Shown here one piece after another: positions 9,109 through 18,154 of a stretch of 64,000 nucleotides of DNA. Made by a program: the position numbers and the translations under genes. The first letter of the stretch is position 1; each line of letters opens with the position of its first letter. The stretch covers positions 1-64,000 of the forward strand of contig CAZPAM010000003.1 in NCBI GenBank assembly GCA_964584595.1, read 5' to 3'. Source of the DNA: Scalindua sp964584595 (lineage in GTDB: Bacteria; Planctomycetota; Brocadiia; Brocadiales; Scalinduaceae). A model generated the notes under the pieces. That model was not told the origin of the DNA, searched no databases, and saw only the letters and a program-made list of their open reading frames with translations.

Positions 9109-12100
9109 TCATGCCGAAGGATCCCATGCCGCCATGTGTTTAAGTAGTTTCCACTTTCTCATTATGTCTGCCTCCGCCTGTTTCATAAGCTCTTTTGCAG
9201 CCTCCGGATTGCTCGACCTTAACGCCTTGTAGCGATTCTCACGATAGGCGTATTCCTCAAACGGAGTTGAAGGGTCTTTACTATTAATGACCAGTGGATT
9301 CTTGCCCTGTGCCTCGAGTTCAGGATTATATCGATAGAGTGGCCAGTAGCCACTTGTTACTGATTTCTTCATAGCCTCTATACCCTTGCTCATATCCATA
9401 CCATGGGCAATGCAAACCGAATAGGCAACTATCAGGGCAGGGCCGTTGTAAGCTTCTGCTTCTGTGAATGCCTTAAGTGTCTGGGCCGGATTTGCACCAA
9501 AGTTTACCTGAGCAATATAAACATTACCGTAATTTGACATTATCATACCGATATTCTTCTTGGGGGTTTGTTTTCCACCAGCTGCAAACTGGGCAACTGC
9601 CCCTAAGGGTGTTGCCTTGGACATCTGGCCGCCGGTATTTGAATATACCTCCGTGTCCATAATCAACAGCTTTATGTTCTCCCCTGATGCCAGTACATGA
9701 TCGACTCCTCCATAACCGATATCATAGCCCCAACCATCTCCCCCAATAGACCAGACACTCTTTTTAACAATATAGTCGGCAAGAGAAAGCAGATTTTTTG
9801 CGTCTGAAGAGCCGTTGCCGGCGAGCCTTTTCTTCAATTCTTCAACATAGCCTCTTAATTCGTCAATACCATCCTGTGTCGATTGATCTACTTTCTTGAT
9901 AGAATCACACAATCCTTTTAAATCAGAATTTGAAGGATCTGATACAAGACGGTCAAGTAATTCTATTGCCTGTACATGAAACTTGTCCATTGTCTGTCTC
10001 ATACCAAGGCCGAATTCGGCGGTATCTTCAAATAAAGAATTTGACCATGCAGGCCCTCTGCCATCATCCCTTGTTGTATAAGGGGTTGTCGGTAAATTTC
10101 CACCGTAGATAGAACTGCATCCTGTTGCATTTGCAATAATCAAACGGTCACCAAATAGTTGTGTCATTAATTTTATATAAGGAGTTTCCCCACAGCCTAA
10201 ACAAGCGCCACTATACTCAAAAAGCGGCTTTACAAACTGACTACCCTTGACACTTGCTACATTGAACTTAGATCTATCCGTTTCAGGAAGATTGAGAAAG
10301 AAGTCGTAGCTTTCTGCTTCTTCCTTGCGTACAGGTGCCTGAGGCTTCATGTTTATGGCCTTAACACCTTCTATCTTGTTTCCATCTGCGTCTTTTTTCC
10401 GTCCCGGGCAATTAAATACGCATGAACCGCAGCCGGTACAATCCTCGGGGGCGACTTGCACAGTAAATTTGAGCCCTTTCATATCCTTGCCCGTAGCATC
10501 TACTGACTTAAATGCGGAAGGTGCATCCTTGAGCTGCGATGGGTCGTATGCCTTTACCCTTATGCTTGCATGAGGACAGACAAACGAACACTGAGCGCAC
10601 TGAATACAGGCATCAGGTTCCCATATCGGTATATTAACACCGATATTCCGTTTTTCATATTGAGTAGTGCCTGTAGGCCAAGTCCCATCGGCAGGCATTG
10701 CTGATACAGGGAGTGAATCTCCGTTGTCGGCCAGCAATTTGGCTGTTACGTTCTTAACAAATTCAGGTGCGTGTTCAGGTACCGGAGGCCGCATGCATTT
10801 ACAGCTGGTGGCTTCATCAGGGACCGGCACCTCGACAATATTCTGTAACGCCTTATCTACCGCTTCGTAGTTTAAATTAACTATATCCTCACCCTTTTTC
10901 ATATACGTCTTTTTTATCTCAGTCTTAATTGATTTAACAGCATCCTCTTTAGGGATGATTCCGGAGATAACAAAGAATGCTGTCTGCATAATCATGTTTA
11001 TCCTTGCGCCAAGACCAATTTCTTCGGCGAGCGAGATGGCGTCAATAATATAGAATTTCATCTTCTTTGAGATAAGATGTTCCTGTACTTCAACAGGCAG
11101 CGTATCCCATACATCATCCTTATTGTGCGATGTTGTAAGAAGGAATGTCGCTCCCTCCTCGGCATTTGAAAGCATGTCTATCTTTTCAGGAAATGAAGGA
11201 TTATGGCATGCAATGAAGTTTGCCTTTTTGATGAGATATGGTTTATGAATTCTGTCCTTTCCGAAACGAAGGTGAGATACAGTGGTTGCACCTGATTTCT
11301 TCGAATCGTAAACGAAGTATGCCTGTGAAAAATTATCTGTTTCCTGCCCGATAATCTTAATAGTATTCTTGTTTGCACCTACAGTACCGTCAGCTCCCAG
11401 GCCGTAGAACAGCGAGCGGAATTCATTTTTTTCGCCTATATCAAAAGACTCATCAAATTCAAGACTGGTATCACAAACATCGTCTTTGATTCCTATTGTG
11501 AAATGATTTTTTGGTTTATCCTGTGAGAGATTATCAAAAATGGCCTTTACCATTGCAGGAGTGAAATCCTTTGAACCCAGACCATAACGTCCACCGATGA
11601 CTTTTGGATATCCTTGTAATTTAGATATGCCCCTGTCCATCATCTCGCCAATGGCTGTCCTGACGTCCAGATATAAGGGTTCCCCAATTGCACCAGGTTC
11701 TTTGGTACGGTCAAGTACTGCAATAGATTTTACGCTTGATGGTAAACTCTCAGAGAAGGCGTTTATGTCAAACGGCCTGTAAAGCCTTACAAGAACGATT
11801 CCAAGTTTCTCTCCCTTTGCATTAAGCGTATTAACTGTGTTCAGGGCCACCTCAGCGGAAGAACCCATAACGACAATAATACGTTCTGCATCCGGGTCAC
11901 CCAGATAATCAAATAATTTATATTGCCGTCCTACTATGCCGGCAAATTTGTCCATTGCCTTCTGTACAATATCAGGGGTTGCATCATAATATTTGTTGAC
12001 AGTTTCTCTTCCCTGGAAATATACGTCCGGGTTTTGAGATGTGCCGCGAAGGGCTGGGCGGTCAGGCGTAAGCCCTCTTTTTCGGTGAGCAATGACATGG

Positions 12101-12693
12101 TCATCGTCTATCATGGCACGCATATCGTCAAAACTGACTTCTTCGATCTTCTGCACTTCGTGGGATGTTCTGAAGCCGTCAAAGAAATGCATAAATGGAA
12201 TCCTGGATTCAAGTGTGGCTGCCTGGGCGATGAGTGCAAAATCCATTGCCTCCTGTACGTTCTGGGAACACAACATGGCAAAGCCTGTAGAACGTGCAGC
12301 CATTACGTCTGAATGGTCTCCAAATATGGACAAGCCTTGAGCCGCAAGGGAACGAGCTGTTATGTGAAACACAGTTGGAGTCAGCTCACCTGCGATCTTG
12401 TACATGTTTGGGACTATTAATAAAAGACCCTGAGATGCCGAAATTGTAGTGGCCATAGCACCGGTGGTAAGGGAGCCGTGCACTGCTCCGGCAACACCTG
12501 CCTCCGATTGCATTTGACTGACCTTTGGTACAGTCCCCCATATATTTGCCTGTCCTTTTGCAGATTTTGCATCACATATTTCTGCAATAGGCGATGAAGG
12601 TGTTATTGGATAAATCGTGATAATTTCATTAGTAGCATGTACTACGTGAGCACACGCAGTACAACCATCAACTGTTACTGTCTTACGACTCAT
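9109..12693 (-). CDS. nifJ: Pyruvate:ferredoxin (flavodoxin) oxidoreductase, single chain
   Basis: A 1194-residue homodimer-type enzyme that converts pyruvate and CoA to acetyl-CoA and CO2 and reduces ferredoxin or flavodoxin, or runs in reverse for CO2 fixation. Domains in order: N-terminal pyrimidine-binding domain (TVDGCTACAHVVHATNE), transketolase-C-like domain, gamma domain (about 420-640), a two-cluster ferredoxin domain (CIQCAQCSFVCPH near 695 and CTGCGSCVFNCPG near 752), and the C-terminal TPP domain (CLGCGETPY, GDGWGYDIGYGG near 986). The TPP-proximal cluster cysteines are visible. GGAGAAACTT directly before the ATG is a good ribosome-binding site. The gene stands alone between convergent scpB and the divergent sigma-factor operon. 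It points to anaerobic acetyl-CoA metabolism. The symbol nifJ is used by homology; there is no nitrogen-fixation context. Confidence 0.96.
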   Translation of the reverse strand: MSRKTVTVDGCTACAHVVHATNEIITIYPITPSSPIAEICDAKSAKGQANIWGTVPKVSQMQSEAGVAGAVHGSLTTGAMATTISASQGLLLIVPNMYKIAGELTPTVFHITARSLAAQGLSIFGDHSDVMAARSTGFAMLCSQNVQEAMDFALIAQAATLESRIPFMHFFDGFRTSHEVQKIEEVSFDDMRAMIDDDHVIAHRKRGLTPDRPALRGTSQNPDVYFQGRETVNKYYDATPDIVQKAMDKFAGIVGRQYKLFDYLGDPDAERIIVVMGSSAEVALNTVNTLNAKGEKLGIVLVRLYRPFDINAFSESLPSSVKSIAVLDRTKEPGAIGEPLYLDVRTAIGEMMDRGISKLQGYPKVIGGRYGLGSKDFTPAMVKAIFDNLSQDKPKNHFTIGIKDDVCDTSLEFDESFDIGEKNEFRSLFYGLGADGTVGANKNTIKIIGQETDNFSQAYFVYDSKKSGATTVSHLRFGKDRIHKPYLIKKANFIACHNPSFPEKIDMLSNAEEGATFLLTTSHNKDDVWDTLPVEVQEHLISKKMKFYIIDAISLAEEIGLGARINMIMQTAFFVISGIIPKEDAVKSIKTEIKKTYMKKGEDIVNLNYEAVDKALQNIVEVPVPDEATSCKCMRPPVPEHAPEFVKNVTAKLLADNGDSLPVSAMPADGTWPTGTTQYEKRNIGVNIPIWEPDACIQCAQCSFVCPHASIRVKAYDPSQLKDAPSAFKSVDATGKDMKGLKFTVQVAPEDCTGCGSCVFNCPGRKKDADGNKIEGVKAINMKPQAPVRKEEAESYDFFLNLPETDRSKFNVASVKGSQFVKPLFEYSGACLGCGETPYIKLMTQLFGDRLIIANATGCSSIYGGNLPTTPYTTRDDGRGPAWSNSLFEDTAEFGLGMRQTMDKFHVQAIELLDRLVSDPSNSDLKGLCDSIKKVDQSTQDGIDELRGYVEELKKRLAGNGSSDAKNLLSLADYIVKKSVWSIGGDGWGYDIGYGGVDHVLASGENIKLLIMDTEVYSNTGGQMSKATPLGAVAQFAAGGKQTPKKNIGMIMSNYGNVYIAQVNFGANPAQTLKAFTEAEAYNGPALIVAYSVCIAHGMDMSKGIEAMKKSVTSGYWPLYRYNPELEAQGKNPLVINSKDPSTPFEEYAYRENRYKALRSSNPEAAKELMKQAEADIMRKWKLLKHMAAWDPSA

Positions 12694-13135
12694 AAGTTTC
12701 TCCTTGAACCCGCTTAATTTGAAAGCTGATAGTTATCAGCATAAATTTGTTTCCGTTTTTACTAAAGACTTTAAATATAATGTATTTATTAGGAAAGTAA
12801 ACAAAATTTTGATGTATGACGAGAGGGTATTAAAAAAACTCACATCTGCGGTCTTTTTCAATAATTTTCTTGCCTTTTTCCCTGACTTTAATAACATGAA
12901 TAAGAATTCTGACTATTTTTAAAGAATATGCTGTCATTGTGTTACATACCTCTCAAAAAAGACGATTAAGCCCAGCTTTATTGAAGTCCAGATGCTAAAA
13001 TACCTAACAATTGTTCCAAATAGAAGGGTTATAAGGCACTTATTCTATGAACGTGGCTAACGCTAATCAAATTATTAATACTAAGTACTAAATTAGGAAC
13101 CTTTTTGTTCCGGAAATTGTTGTAAAAGGTGCTGA
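12694..13135. other. Divergent intergenic region between oxidoreductase and sigma-factor genes
   Basis: 442 AT-rich bases with no convincing gene; a 72-codon frame at 12704-12922 has no Shine-Dalgarno box and no recognisable sequence. It must hold promoters for both flanking units. The only structured element I see is GGAAC-N6-GTTCC at 13096-13111. Confidence 0.5.
13096..13111 (+). promoter_or_regulatory. GGAAC inverted repeat, possible ECF -35 element or operator
   Basis: GGAAC-CTTTTT-GTTCC is a 5-bp inverted repeat ending 24 bases before the sigma-factor ATG. GGAAC is the core of many ECF -35 boxes, so this may be where the sigma factor controls its own operon. A matching -10 is not obvious and the distance to the start codon is short, so a repressor operator or chance is possible. 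Confidence 0.3.
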
Positions 13136-13738
13136 ATGGGAGAGTCTGCCAAAAAAGAAGACAAAATCAAGGAATTTGAATCAGCCGCTCTGGAGCACAT
13201 TGATTCGCTCTTCAACGTTGGAATGAGGATGACGAGAAACAGGGAAGAGGCTGAGGATCTGGTACAGGAGACATATCTTAAGGTACATAGGTTTTCACAT
13301 ACATTTAAAGAAGGTTCCAACCTGAAAGCGTGGCTGTTCAAAATATTACGAAATACCTTCATTAATACATTTAGAAAAAAGATAAGAGAGCCGAAAGAAG
13401 TTCATTATAACGAGGTTGAAGATTTCTATTTATTTCACAAAATAAAAAGTGATAAAGCAAACGAAGATTATCCAAGTGTTGGCTCCACAGATGTTTATGA
13501 GTTTTTAGAAGATGAGGTGAAAAATGCGGTTGATAATTTGCCGATTGCTTTCAAGGAAGTTGTCTTGTATTCGGATATTGAAGAGCTCAGCTACGGGGAA
13601 ATATCAGAGATTATTGAGTGTCCGATAGGAACGGTGAAATCGAGGTTGTTCAGAGCGAGAAGATTATTGCAGAAATCATTATGGAACTATGCAAATGAAA
13701 GAGGCTATTTAAAAGAAAAACAGGGGGGACCGAAATAA
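13136..13738 (+). CDS. ECF-type RNA polymerase sigma factor
   Basis: A 200-residue sigma-70-family factor of the extracytoplasmic-function class. Region 2 (about 15-85) contains AEDLVQETYLKVHRF and LKAWLFKILRNTFIN. Region 4 (about 130-190) contains LSYGEISEIIECPIGTVKSR, the helix-turn-helix that reads the -35 box. Region 3 is absent, as expected. A linker of about 40 acidic residues separates the two, longer than in short ECFs. AAAGGT lies 5 bases before the ATG. Its TAA abuts the ATG of the anti-sigma gene with no spacer, so the pair is translationally coupled. The signal sensed is unknown. Confidence 0.93.
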   Translation: MGESAKKEDKIKEFESAALEHIDSLFNVGMRMTRNREEAEDLVQETYLKVHRFSHTFKEGSNLKAWLFKILRNTFINTFRKKIREPKEVHYNEVEDFYLFHKIKSDKANEDYPSVGSTDVYEFLEDEVKNAVDNLPIAFKEVVLYSDIEELSYGEISEIIECPIGTVKSRLFRARRLLQKSLWNYANERGYLKEKQGGPK

Positions 13739-14593
13739 ATGACAACTTGTAATGAAGCGATTGAACAGCTCCACGAATTCCTGGATAACGAACTTGATAA
13801 TGGTGACCACTCAACAGTTAAGCAGCATATCGAAATGTGCCATAAATGTTGTGAGAAGTTTGAATTTGAGCAAAATCTGAAGAAAATTATTAAAGACAAG
13901 ACTTTCCTCCACAAAACACCTCAGTCTTTACTGCAAAGCATTGCAAGCCAGTTGGCAGACCTGGAAGAAGAGCGCAACCAGCCGGAACCAATAGTTCCGG
14001 AGCCAAAGGCAAAACACAACACAGGAATCTTTGGGTTCTTTACATTAAGGCCGGCATTTGTAACAATGGCAATATTGTTGCCTATAACAATTACCTGTCT
14101 TGCCGTTTACCTCGTTTTCCTCAGGCCAACAGGTTTTTCGCCTATTATTCAGGTGGCAGCAGAACGCCACGATAGTTTCGTTAATGACAATATGCGTCTT
14201 GATCTCGTAAGTTCAGATAGAAATGAGATAAGCAGACATTTTAAGAATTTACAACGACCGAATCTTGCCATAAATGTCCCGGAATGTAACGGTCGTGATA
14301 CGAAACTCCTGGGCTGCAAGGATTCCAGTTTTGCAGGGAAAAGGAGTGCTTACGTTGGATTAAGCGGTAATCATAACAAGATATCTCTAGAGATGGTAAA
14401 TGGTTCAGACATGAACTTAAACAAGCTGAATCATGAGATGTTCAAAGGCAAATCATACCACTTTGGAAGATACAAAGGATACAATGTAGTTTTATGGAGA
14501 CAAGGCAAGACGCTGTATAGCATGACTTCAACAATGGGCAGAAGAGACCTTATGCGTGTTGCCAGCGAATCCATACGTTCGTATGATAAATGA
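13739..14593 (+). CDS. Zinc-containing membrane anti-sigma factor
   Basis: A 284-residue partner of the preceding sigma factor. The N-terminus carries the ZAS motif H-x3-C-x2-C (H30, C34, C37), which binds zinc and clamps the sigma factor in the cytoplasm. A linker rich in Pro, Glu and Lys leads to one membrane helix (about 106-128), then a roughly 155-residue extracytoplasmic domain with segments such as FKGKSYHFGRYKGYNVVLWR. That domain is presumably the sensor or a target of regulated proteolysis. The zinc motif is the redox-sensitive type in some relatives. The ribosome-binding site is the purine run AGGGGGGACC inside the end of the sigma gene. The family role is firm; the stimulus is unknown. 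Confidence 0.88.
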   Translation: MTTCNEAIEQLHEFLDNELDNGDHSTVKQHIEMCHKCCEKFEFEQNLKKIIKDKTFLHKTPQSLLQSIASQLADLEEERNQPEPIVPEPKAKHNTGIFGFFTLRPAFVTMAILLPITITCLAVYLVFLRPTGFSPIIQVAAERHDSFVNDNMRLDLVSSDRNEISRHFKNLQRPNLAINVPECNGRDTKLLGCKDSSFAGKRSAYVGLSGNHNKISLEMVNGSDMNLNKLNHEMFKGKSYHFGRYKGYNVVLWRQGKTLYSMTSTMGRRDLMRVASESIRSYDK

Positions 14594-14678
14594 TGTGATA
14601 TAGTGTTTTTGTGTGGTAGCGACAGTTAATTCAGACTTAACTCTTACTCGTGCGAATTAGCCCACCTTTATTTCAAAC

Positions 14679-15344
14679 ATGAGCACATGTCTTGTCATAT
14701 TCGCAAAGAGCCCGATTCCCGGCAAGGTCAAAACAAGACTCACCCCACATATTACTCCCACAAAAGCTGCTGAACTATATGAGGCATTTATTGCCGATAC
14801 AATAAGTACTGCACTCAAACTGAAATGCGAGAGGACCACTGTTGCATATTCACCGGATTACGCTGAGAAAACATTCCAGAGGCTATGCGGGCAGTCAGTA
14901 GATTATTTACCACAGAAAGGGCACAATCTTGGAGAAAGAATGAAAAATGCCTTCAAGCACTCTTTCGACAAAGGCTTCAAAAGGACAGTAATCATAGGCA
15001 CAGACAGTCCTACTCTCCCTTTGTCTTACATCCAGGAAGCATTCGATGTATTAAAAGAGGTTCCTGTTACAATAGGTCCTACTTTCGATGGGGGCTATTA
15101 TCTTATCGGACTCTCAGCACAGGAAGATGCTCTCTTTGATAATATAGAATGGAGTACATCAAGTGTCTTCAACCAGACCCTTGCCAGAATAAAGACTGTA
15201 AACAGGCAGTTGAGCATACTGCCCCCCTGGTATGATGTTGATACCCCGGATAGCCTTGAGTTCCTGCGGTCTCACCTTCTGTCAATGAAAATGAGTGGTA
15301 ATGAAGATATTCCAGAGAAAACCTTGCGATTTCTAAGGATTTAG
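14679..15344 (+). CDS. DUF2064 / TIGR04282-type glycosyltransferase-like protein
   Basis: A 221-residue protein with a nucleotidyl/glycosyltransferase-A fold. It opens with LVIFAKSPIPGKVKTRL, the hallmark of DUF2064 proteins (some called arsenosugar-biosynthesis glycosyltransferases), and contains VIIGTDSPTLP (a DxD-like metal site) and TFDGGYYLIGL. The C-terminus has PPWYDVDTPDSLEFL. Members are believed to handle activated sugars or nucleotides but few are characterised. The next gene starts 6 bases after the stop, so the two form an operon. No Shine-Dalgarno box is seen. There are no arsenic genes nearby, so the specific arsenosugar name is not justified here. Confidence 0.82.
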   Translation: MSTCLVIFAKSPIPGKVKTRLTPHITPTKAAELYEAFIADTISTALKLKCERTTVAYSPDYAEKTFQRLCGQSVDYLPQKGHNLGERMKNAFKHSFDKGFKRTVIIGTDSPTLPLSYIQEAFDVLKEVPVTIGPTFDGGYYLIGLSAQEDALFDNIEWSTSSVFNQTLARIKTVNRQLSILPPWYDVDTPDSLEFLRSHLLSMKMSGNEDIPEKTLRFLRI

Positions 15345-15350
15345 ACAGTT

Positions 15351-16154
15351 ATGATTAAGGCTGTAATACCCAGACACTATTTCACAAAGATTACATTATG
15401 TTTGCTGTTAACATTTCTCTTTCATACCGGGAATGTATACCCGGATACAAATAAATTTGAAGGGGAAGTGCTTAAGTACAATATAGGTTTCTGGCTTTTT
15501 AAAAAGGTGGGGACTGCCACATTTAAATGTGAAAGAAATGACGATGGCATGGTTGTAACGATTGACGCGCAAACGGAAGGATTTCTTGATAAGATTATTC
15601 ATAGACACAACAACTATAGAACAACTATGGTAATTGATGATATCACTGACAGACTTAAACCAATTAATTCGTATGAAAAAAAGGTTAAGAGGAAAAAAGA
15701 ACGGGTTCTGGTTGCTGACTACGATTACGTAAACAATATATGCAATTATAAGACCTGGAGACGTGGAGTAGTTCACAAAGAAGGAAGCATTGAACTGGAA
15801 TCCAAAGGGTGCGATGATATGATATCAGTAACTTACAACTTCCGTAACGAAATATACGGTGAGGTGAAGGAAGGCTCCGGTTTCAATATTTCTACTGTGT
15901 ATAAAGATAAATCTCCAAACTTTAGCGCTAATGTCCGTTCTGCTGAGGATTCGGATGAACTATCTAAATGGCAAGATATTATTCCCGGCATAAAATACGT
16001 AGTGGATGTAGCATTGGACCCTGAACTCCTTGACTCAAAGGAAGGCAAGCTTATCGTATTGCTTACGGAGGATTTGATACCGGTTGGATATGTGGCAAAA
16101 GATGTTATCGGATTCGGTGATTTGTATGGCTTCCTGGAGGAAGATGTAAATTAA
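15351..16154 (+). CDS. Secreted DUF3108-family protein
   Basis: A 267-residue exported protein: signal peptide in residues 1-30 (LCLLLTFLFHTGNVYP), then a beta-rich domain with the DUF3108 pattern FEGEVLKYNIGFWLFKKVG, DAQTEGFLDKIIHRHNNYRT and SYEKKVKRKKERVLVADYD. DUF3108 proteins are periplasmic beta-barrel-like proteins of unknown function, fairly common in Gram-negative bacteria. AAGGA lies about 10 bases before the ATG. It converges on, and overlaps by 4 bases, the 3' end of the minus-strand flippase-like gene. No function is proposed beyond an envelope location. Confidence 0.75.
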   Translation: MIKAVIPRHYFTKITLCLLLTFLFHTGNVYPDTNKFEGEVLKYNIGFWLFKKVGTATFKCERNDDGMVVTIDAQTEGFLDKIIHRHNNYRTTMVIDDITDRLKPINSYEKKVKRKKERVLVADYDYVNNICNYKTWRRGVVHKEGSIELESKGCDDMISVTYNFRNEIYGEVKEGSGFNISTVYKDKSPNFSANVRSAEDSDELSKWQDIIPGIKYVVDVALDPELLDSKEGKLIVLLTEDLIPVGYVAKDVIGFGDLYGFLEEDVN

Positions 16155-17155
16155 GGACCTTGGTTTTCTGATAGCGGAGATTCTGCAATTGCCCATTCAA
16201 GTCTTGACAGGAGAAACAACCCGGCTCCGGTCCATACCAGCTCCCTGAACCTTCTTAATATCCCAAATGTCAGGGCGATGCTTGCGCTTAGTTTCAGGCT
16301 CACAAAAATTGCGATAATGCCTCCTTCCTGACCGCCAACACTCCCTGGTATAAATGATGTAACACCTCTTGCAGCAGTTGAAAGTGACTCGATAACATAG
16401 GCGGAAACTGTATCAATAGGTATGCCTAAAAGATAAAGAATCAAGAATGCTTCTATCAGGCCTGCCATCCAGCCAAGAAAACAATAAACAAAAGAGTAAA
16501 AGGCTTTCTTTTTGTTGTGACTGTAGAACTGGAATATATTCTTATCAAGTTCCATTAACCTCTCTTCCCTTTCCTCAATATAACGTATCCTTATCCTGAA
16601 CATTCGTAACAGTTTCAACAAAAAAGCAAAAATACCCTGTCTCTGGATGAAGATAATGAATATTATTATGGGTATGCCTAATAGTATTATTGCTATTGAA
16701 CTTGTCAGGCGAGAACCTGATACATTTAATTTAAGCAGAAGAAAGACAACTCCGATCATCACAAAGATTATCTGTGATATTATCAATATTGTTTTCGAAA
16801 TAACAACGGAGGTCATTCCATCTACCATTGATACGTTATGTTTTTTCAGGAAATAAGCTTTCATTGGTTCTCCGGCCATATTTGCGGATGGTACTATCCA
16901 GTTTATTGATTCGCCGGCAAGTCTTATCAAGAAGAGGTTTTTTAAACTTATCTTTGTTTTTGTAAATGCATACTTCCAGCCTATTGTATCGAGGGCAAAG
17001 ACAAGAAAGTATGGTAAGGGTAGAAGCAGGATCTTCCACTTTAGAGTGCTGAGATGGTAATAAAGAGTTGAGGGGCCAACCTTGTAAATCAGCCAGAAAA
17101 GTATAGCACTGCCAACAACCAGCAATAATATTTTGAATTTCTGCTTATTTTTCAC
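16151..17155 (-). CDS. UPF0104 / YbhN-like flippase-family membrane protein
   Basis: A 334-residue integral membrane protein with about eight hydrophobic segments, of the family that includes YbhN and the flippase domain of lysyl-phosphatidylglycerol synthase (MprF). Recognisable parts are AGESINWIVPSANMAGEPMKAYFLKK and SFIPGSVGGQEGG near residue 285, the conserved GxxGxxEG-type loop. It begins at GTG; an in-frame TGA just upstream rules out a longer form. Members are thought to move lipid-linked substrates across the inner membrane. The neighbours (small-molecule kinase, radical SAM and TIM-barrel genes) suggest lipid or glycan modification but do not prove it. Confidence 0.82.
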   Translation of the reverse strand: MKNKQKFKILLLVVGSAILFWLIYKVGPSTLYYHLSTLKWKILLLPLPYFLVFALDTIGWKYAFTKTKISLKNLFLIRLAGESINWIVPSANMAGEPMKAYFLKKHNVSMVDGMTSVVISKTILIISQIIFVMIGVVFLLLKLNVSGSRLTSSIAIILLGIPIIIFIIFIQRQGIFAFLLKLLRMFRIRIRYIEEREERLMELDKNIFQFYSHNKKKAFYSFVYCFLGWMAGLIEAFLILYLLGIPIDTVSAYVIESLSTAARGVTSFIPGSVGGQEGGIIAIFVSLKLSASIALTFGILRRFRELVWTGAGLFLLSRLEWAIAESPLSENQGP

Positions 17156-17247
17156 TAATCATTCTTGTTGTATAAGTATTTGACTAAGGGTAAGAGTTGA
17201 TTTTGTTTTGTATACTACGTTTCTTTCTAAACGGTATTGCCCTTTTA

Positions 17248-18072
17248 TCAGTTTGTGTCTTTTTCTGTGTCCATGTTCTTTAAAATTTCATCTTTGTTTT
17301 TCATTACATAATTGTGAATCCATTTCTTTTCTGGTTCTATATTTTCATCATATCTTATTAAAATAACAATAAAAAGACATGGTAAAAAATATTTTTCTCT
17401 ATTTTCTCCTGTTTTTACCTCTTCCCAGTATAACTTTGTAAGAAATTGTCTGCCTAACCATTCTGTCAATTCTCCCGCTATTGATTTCCTGTTTAGTGTT
17501 TTTCCTGATTTGATTAAATAATAAGTCCTTGCTATGTCTATGTATTTATTACTTACAAACATATTTGCCCAATCAATTACTCTGAAATTATGGTCTTGAT
17601 CTACAAATACGTTTTCAGGATGATAGTCACCGTGACATATTTCGCCTCTATTTATTGCCTTCAAGTATTTCAGAATTATCTCTTTTTCAGGATTGCATAA
17701 TAAGCTTGAATTCATGATCTTTAGTTTTAATCTGTTTGTATGGTTGGGGAAATTCTCAACACTAATATTGTTTAGTCTATTCTGGATTTGGGCGAATTTG
17801 TGTATAACCTTGCGCGCATTCTTAAGGTTTCTTGCAAGATGATCAGATAACATTTCTCCATTCAGTTTTTCAAATACTATCCCCTTTCTGTCTTTAACAT
17901 TAATAACATCATATACTTTTGGTACGATACTGGTTATATCAGAAATACTCTTTGTCATAAGATATTCGTATTCTATGTCCTCCTCATTGGCAGTAGAATA
18001 AAATAATTTTAATACTTTATTATCTTTATGGTCATATACCTCGGCAGTCCGTCCTCTACCTATCTTTTTCAT
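17248..18072 (-). CDS. APH-like small-molecule kinase
   Basis: A protein kinase-like fold phosphotransferase of the aminoglycoside phosphotransferase/choline kinase superfamily. The nucleotide loop is IGRGRTAEVYDH near the N-terminus, Brenner's motif is HGDYHPENV (about 147-155) and the metal-binding aspartate is in VIDWAN (D167). I chose ATG 18072 (MKKIGRGR) because the kinase domain starts there; a GTG at 18105 would add 11 residues and neither has a clear Shine-Dalgarno box. Substrates in this superfamily include aminoglycosides, choline, homoserine and sugars. The lack of resistance context and the adjacent metabolic genes argue against a resistance role. The true substrate is unknown. 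Confidence 0.8.
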   Translation of the reverse strand: MKKIGRGRTAEVYDHKDNKVLKLFYSTANEEDIEYEYLMTKSISDITSIVPKVYDVINVKDRKGIVFEKLNGEMLSDHLARNLKNARKVIHKFAQIQNRLNNISVENFPNHTNRLKLKIMNSSLLCNPEKEIILKYLKAINRGEICHGDYHPENVFVDQDHNFRVIDWANMFVSNKYIDIARTYYLIKSGKTLNRKSIAGELTEWLGRQFLTKLYWEEVKTGENREKYFLPCLFIVILIRYDENIEPEKKWIHNYVMKNKDEILKNMDTEKDTN

Positions 18073-18154
18073 AATAATGTCTCTGCTTATTATATGGGCA
18101 ATCACTTATAGACTGGTTACTGATACCGGATTGCACATTCATTAAGATGTATTA

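Noticed and set aside
12704..12922. 72-codon plus-strand ORF between the oxidoreductase and sigma-factor genes
   Set aside because: No ribosome-binding site, no recognisable sequence, and AT-rich composition expected by chance; it starts right inside the divergent promoter region.
14679..15344. Specific role in arsenosugar synthesis for the DUF2064 protein
   Set aside because: The family name suggests it, but no arsenic methyltransferase or related gene is nearby, so only the family is reported.
17248..18072. Antibiotic-resistance kinase reading of the APH-like gene
   Set aside because: The fold is shared with many metabolic kinases, no mobile or resistance context exists, and the sequence shows no aminoglycoside-specific signature I can name.
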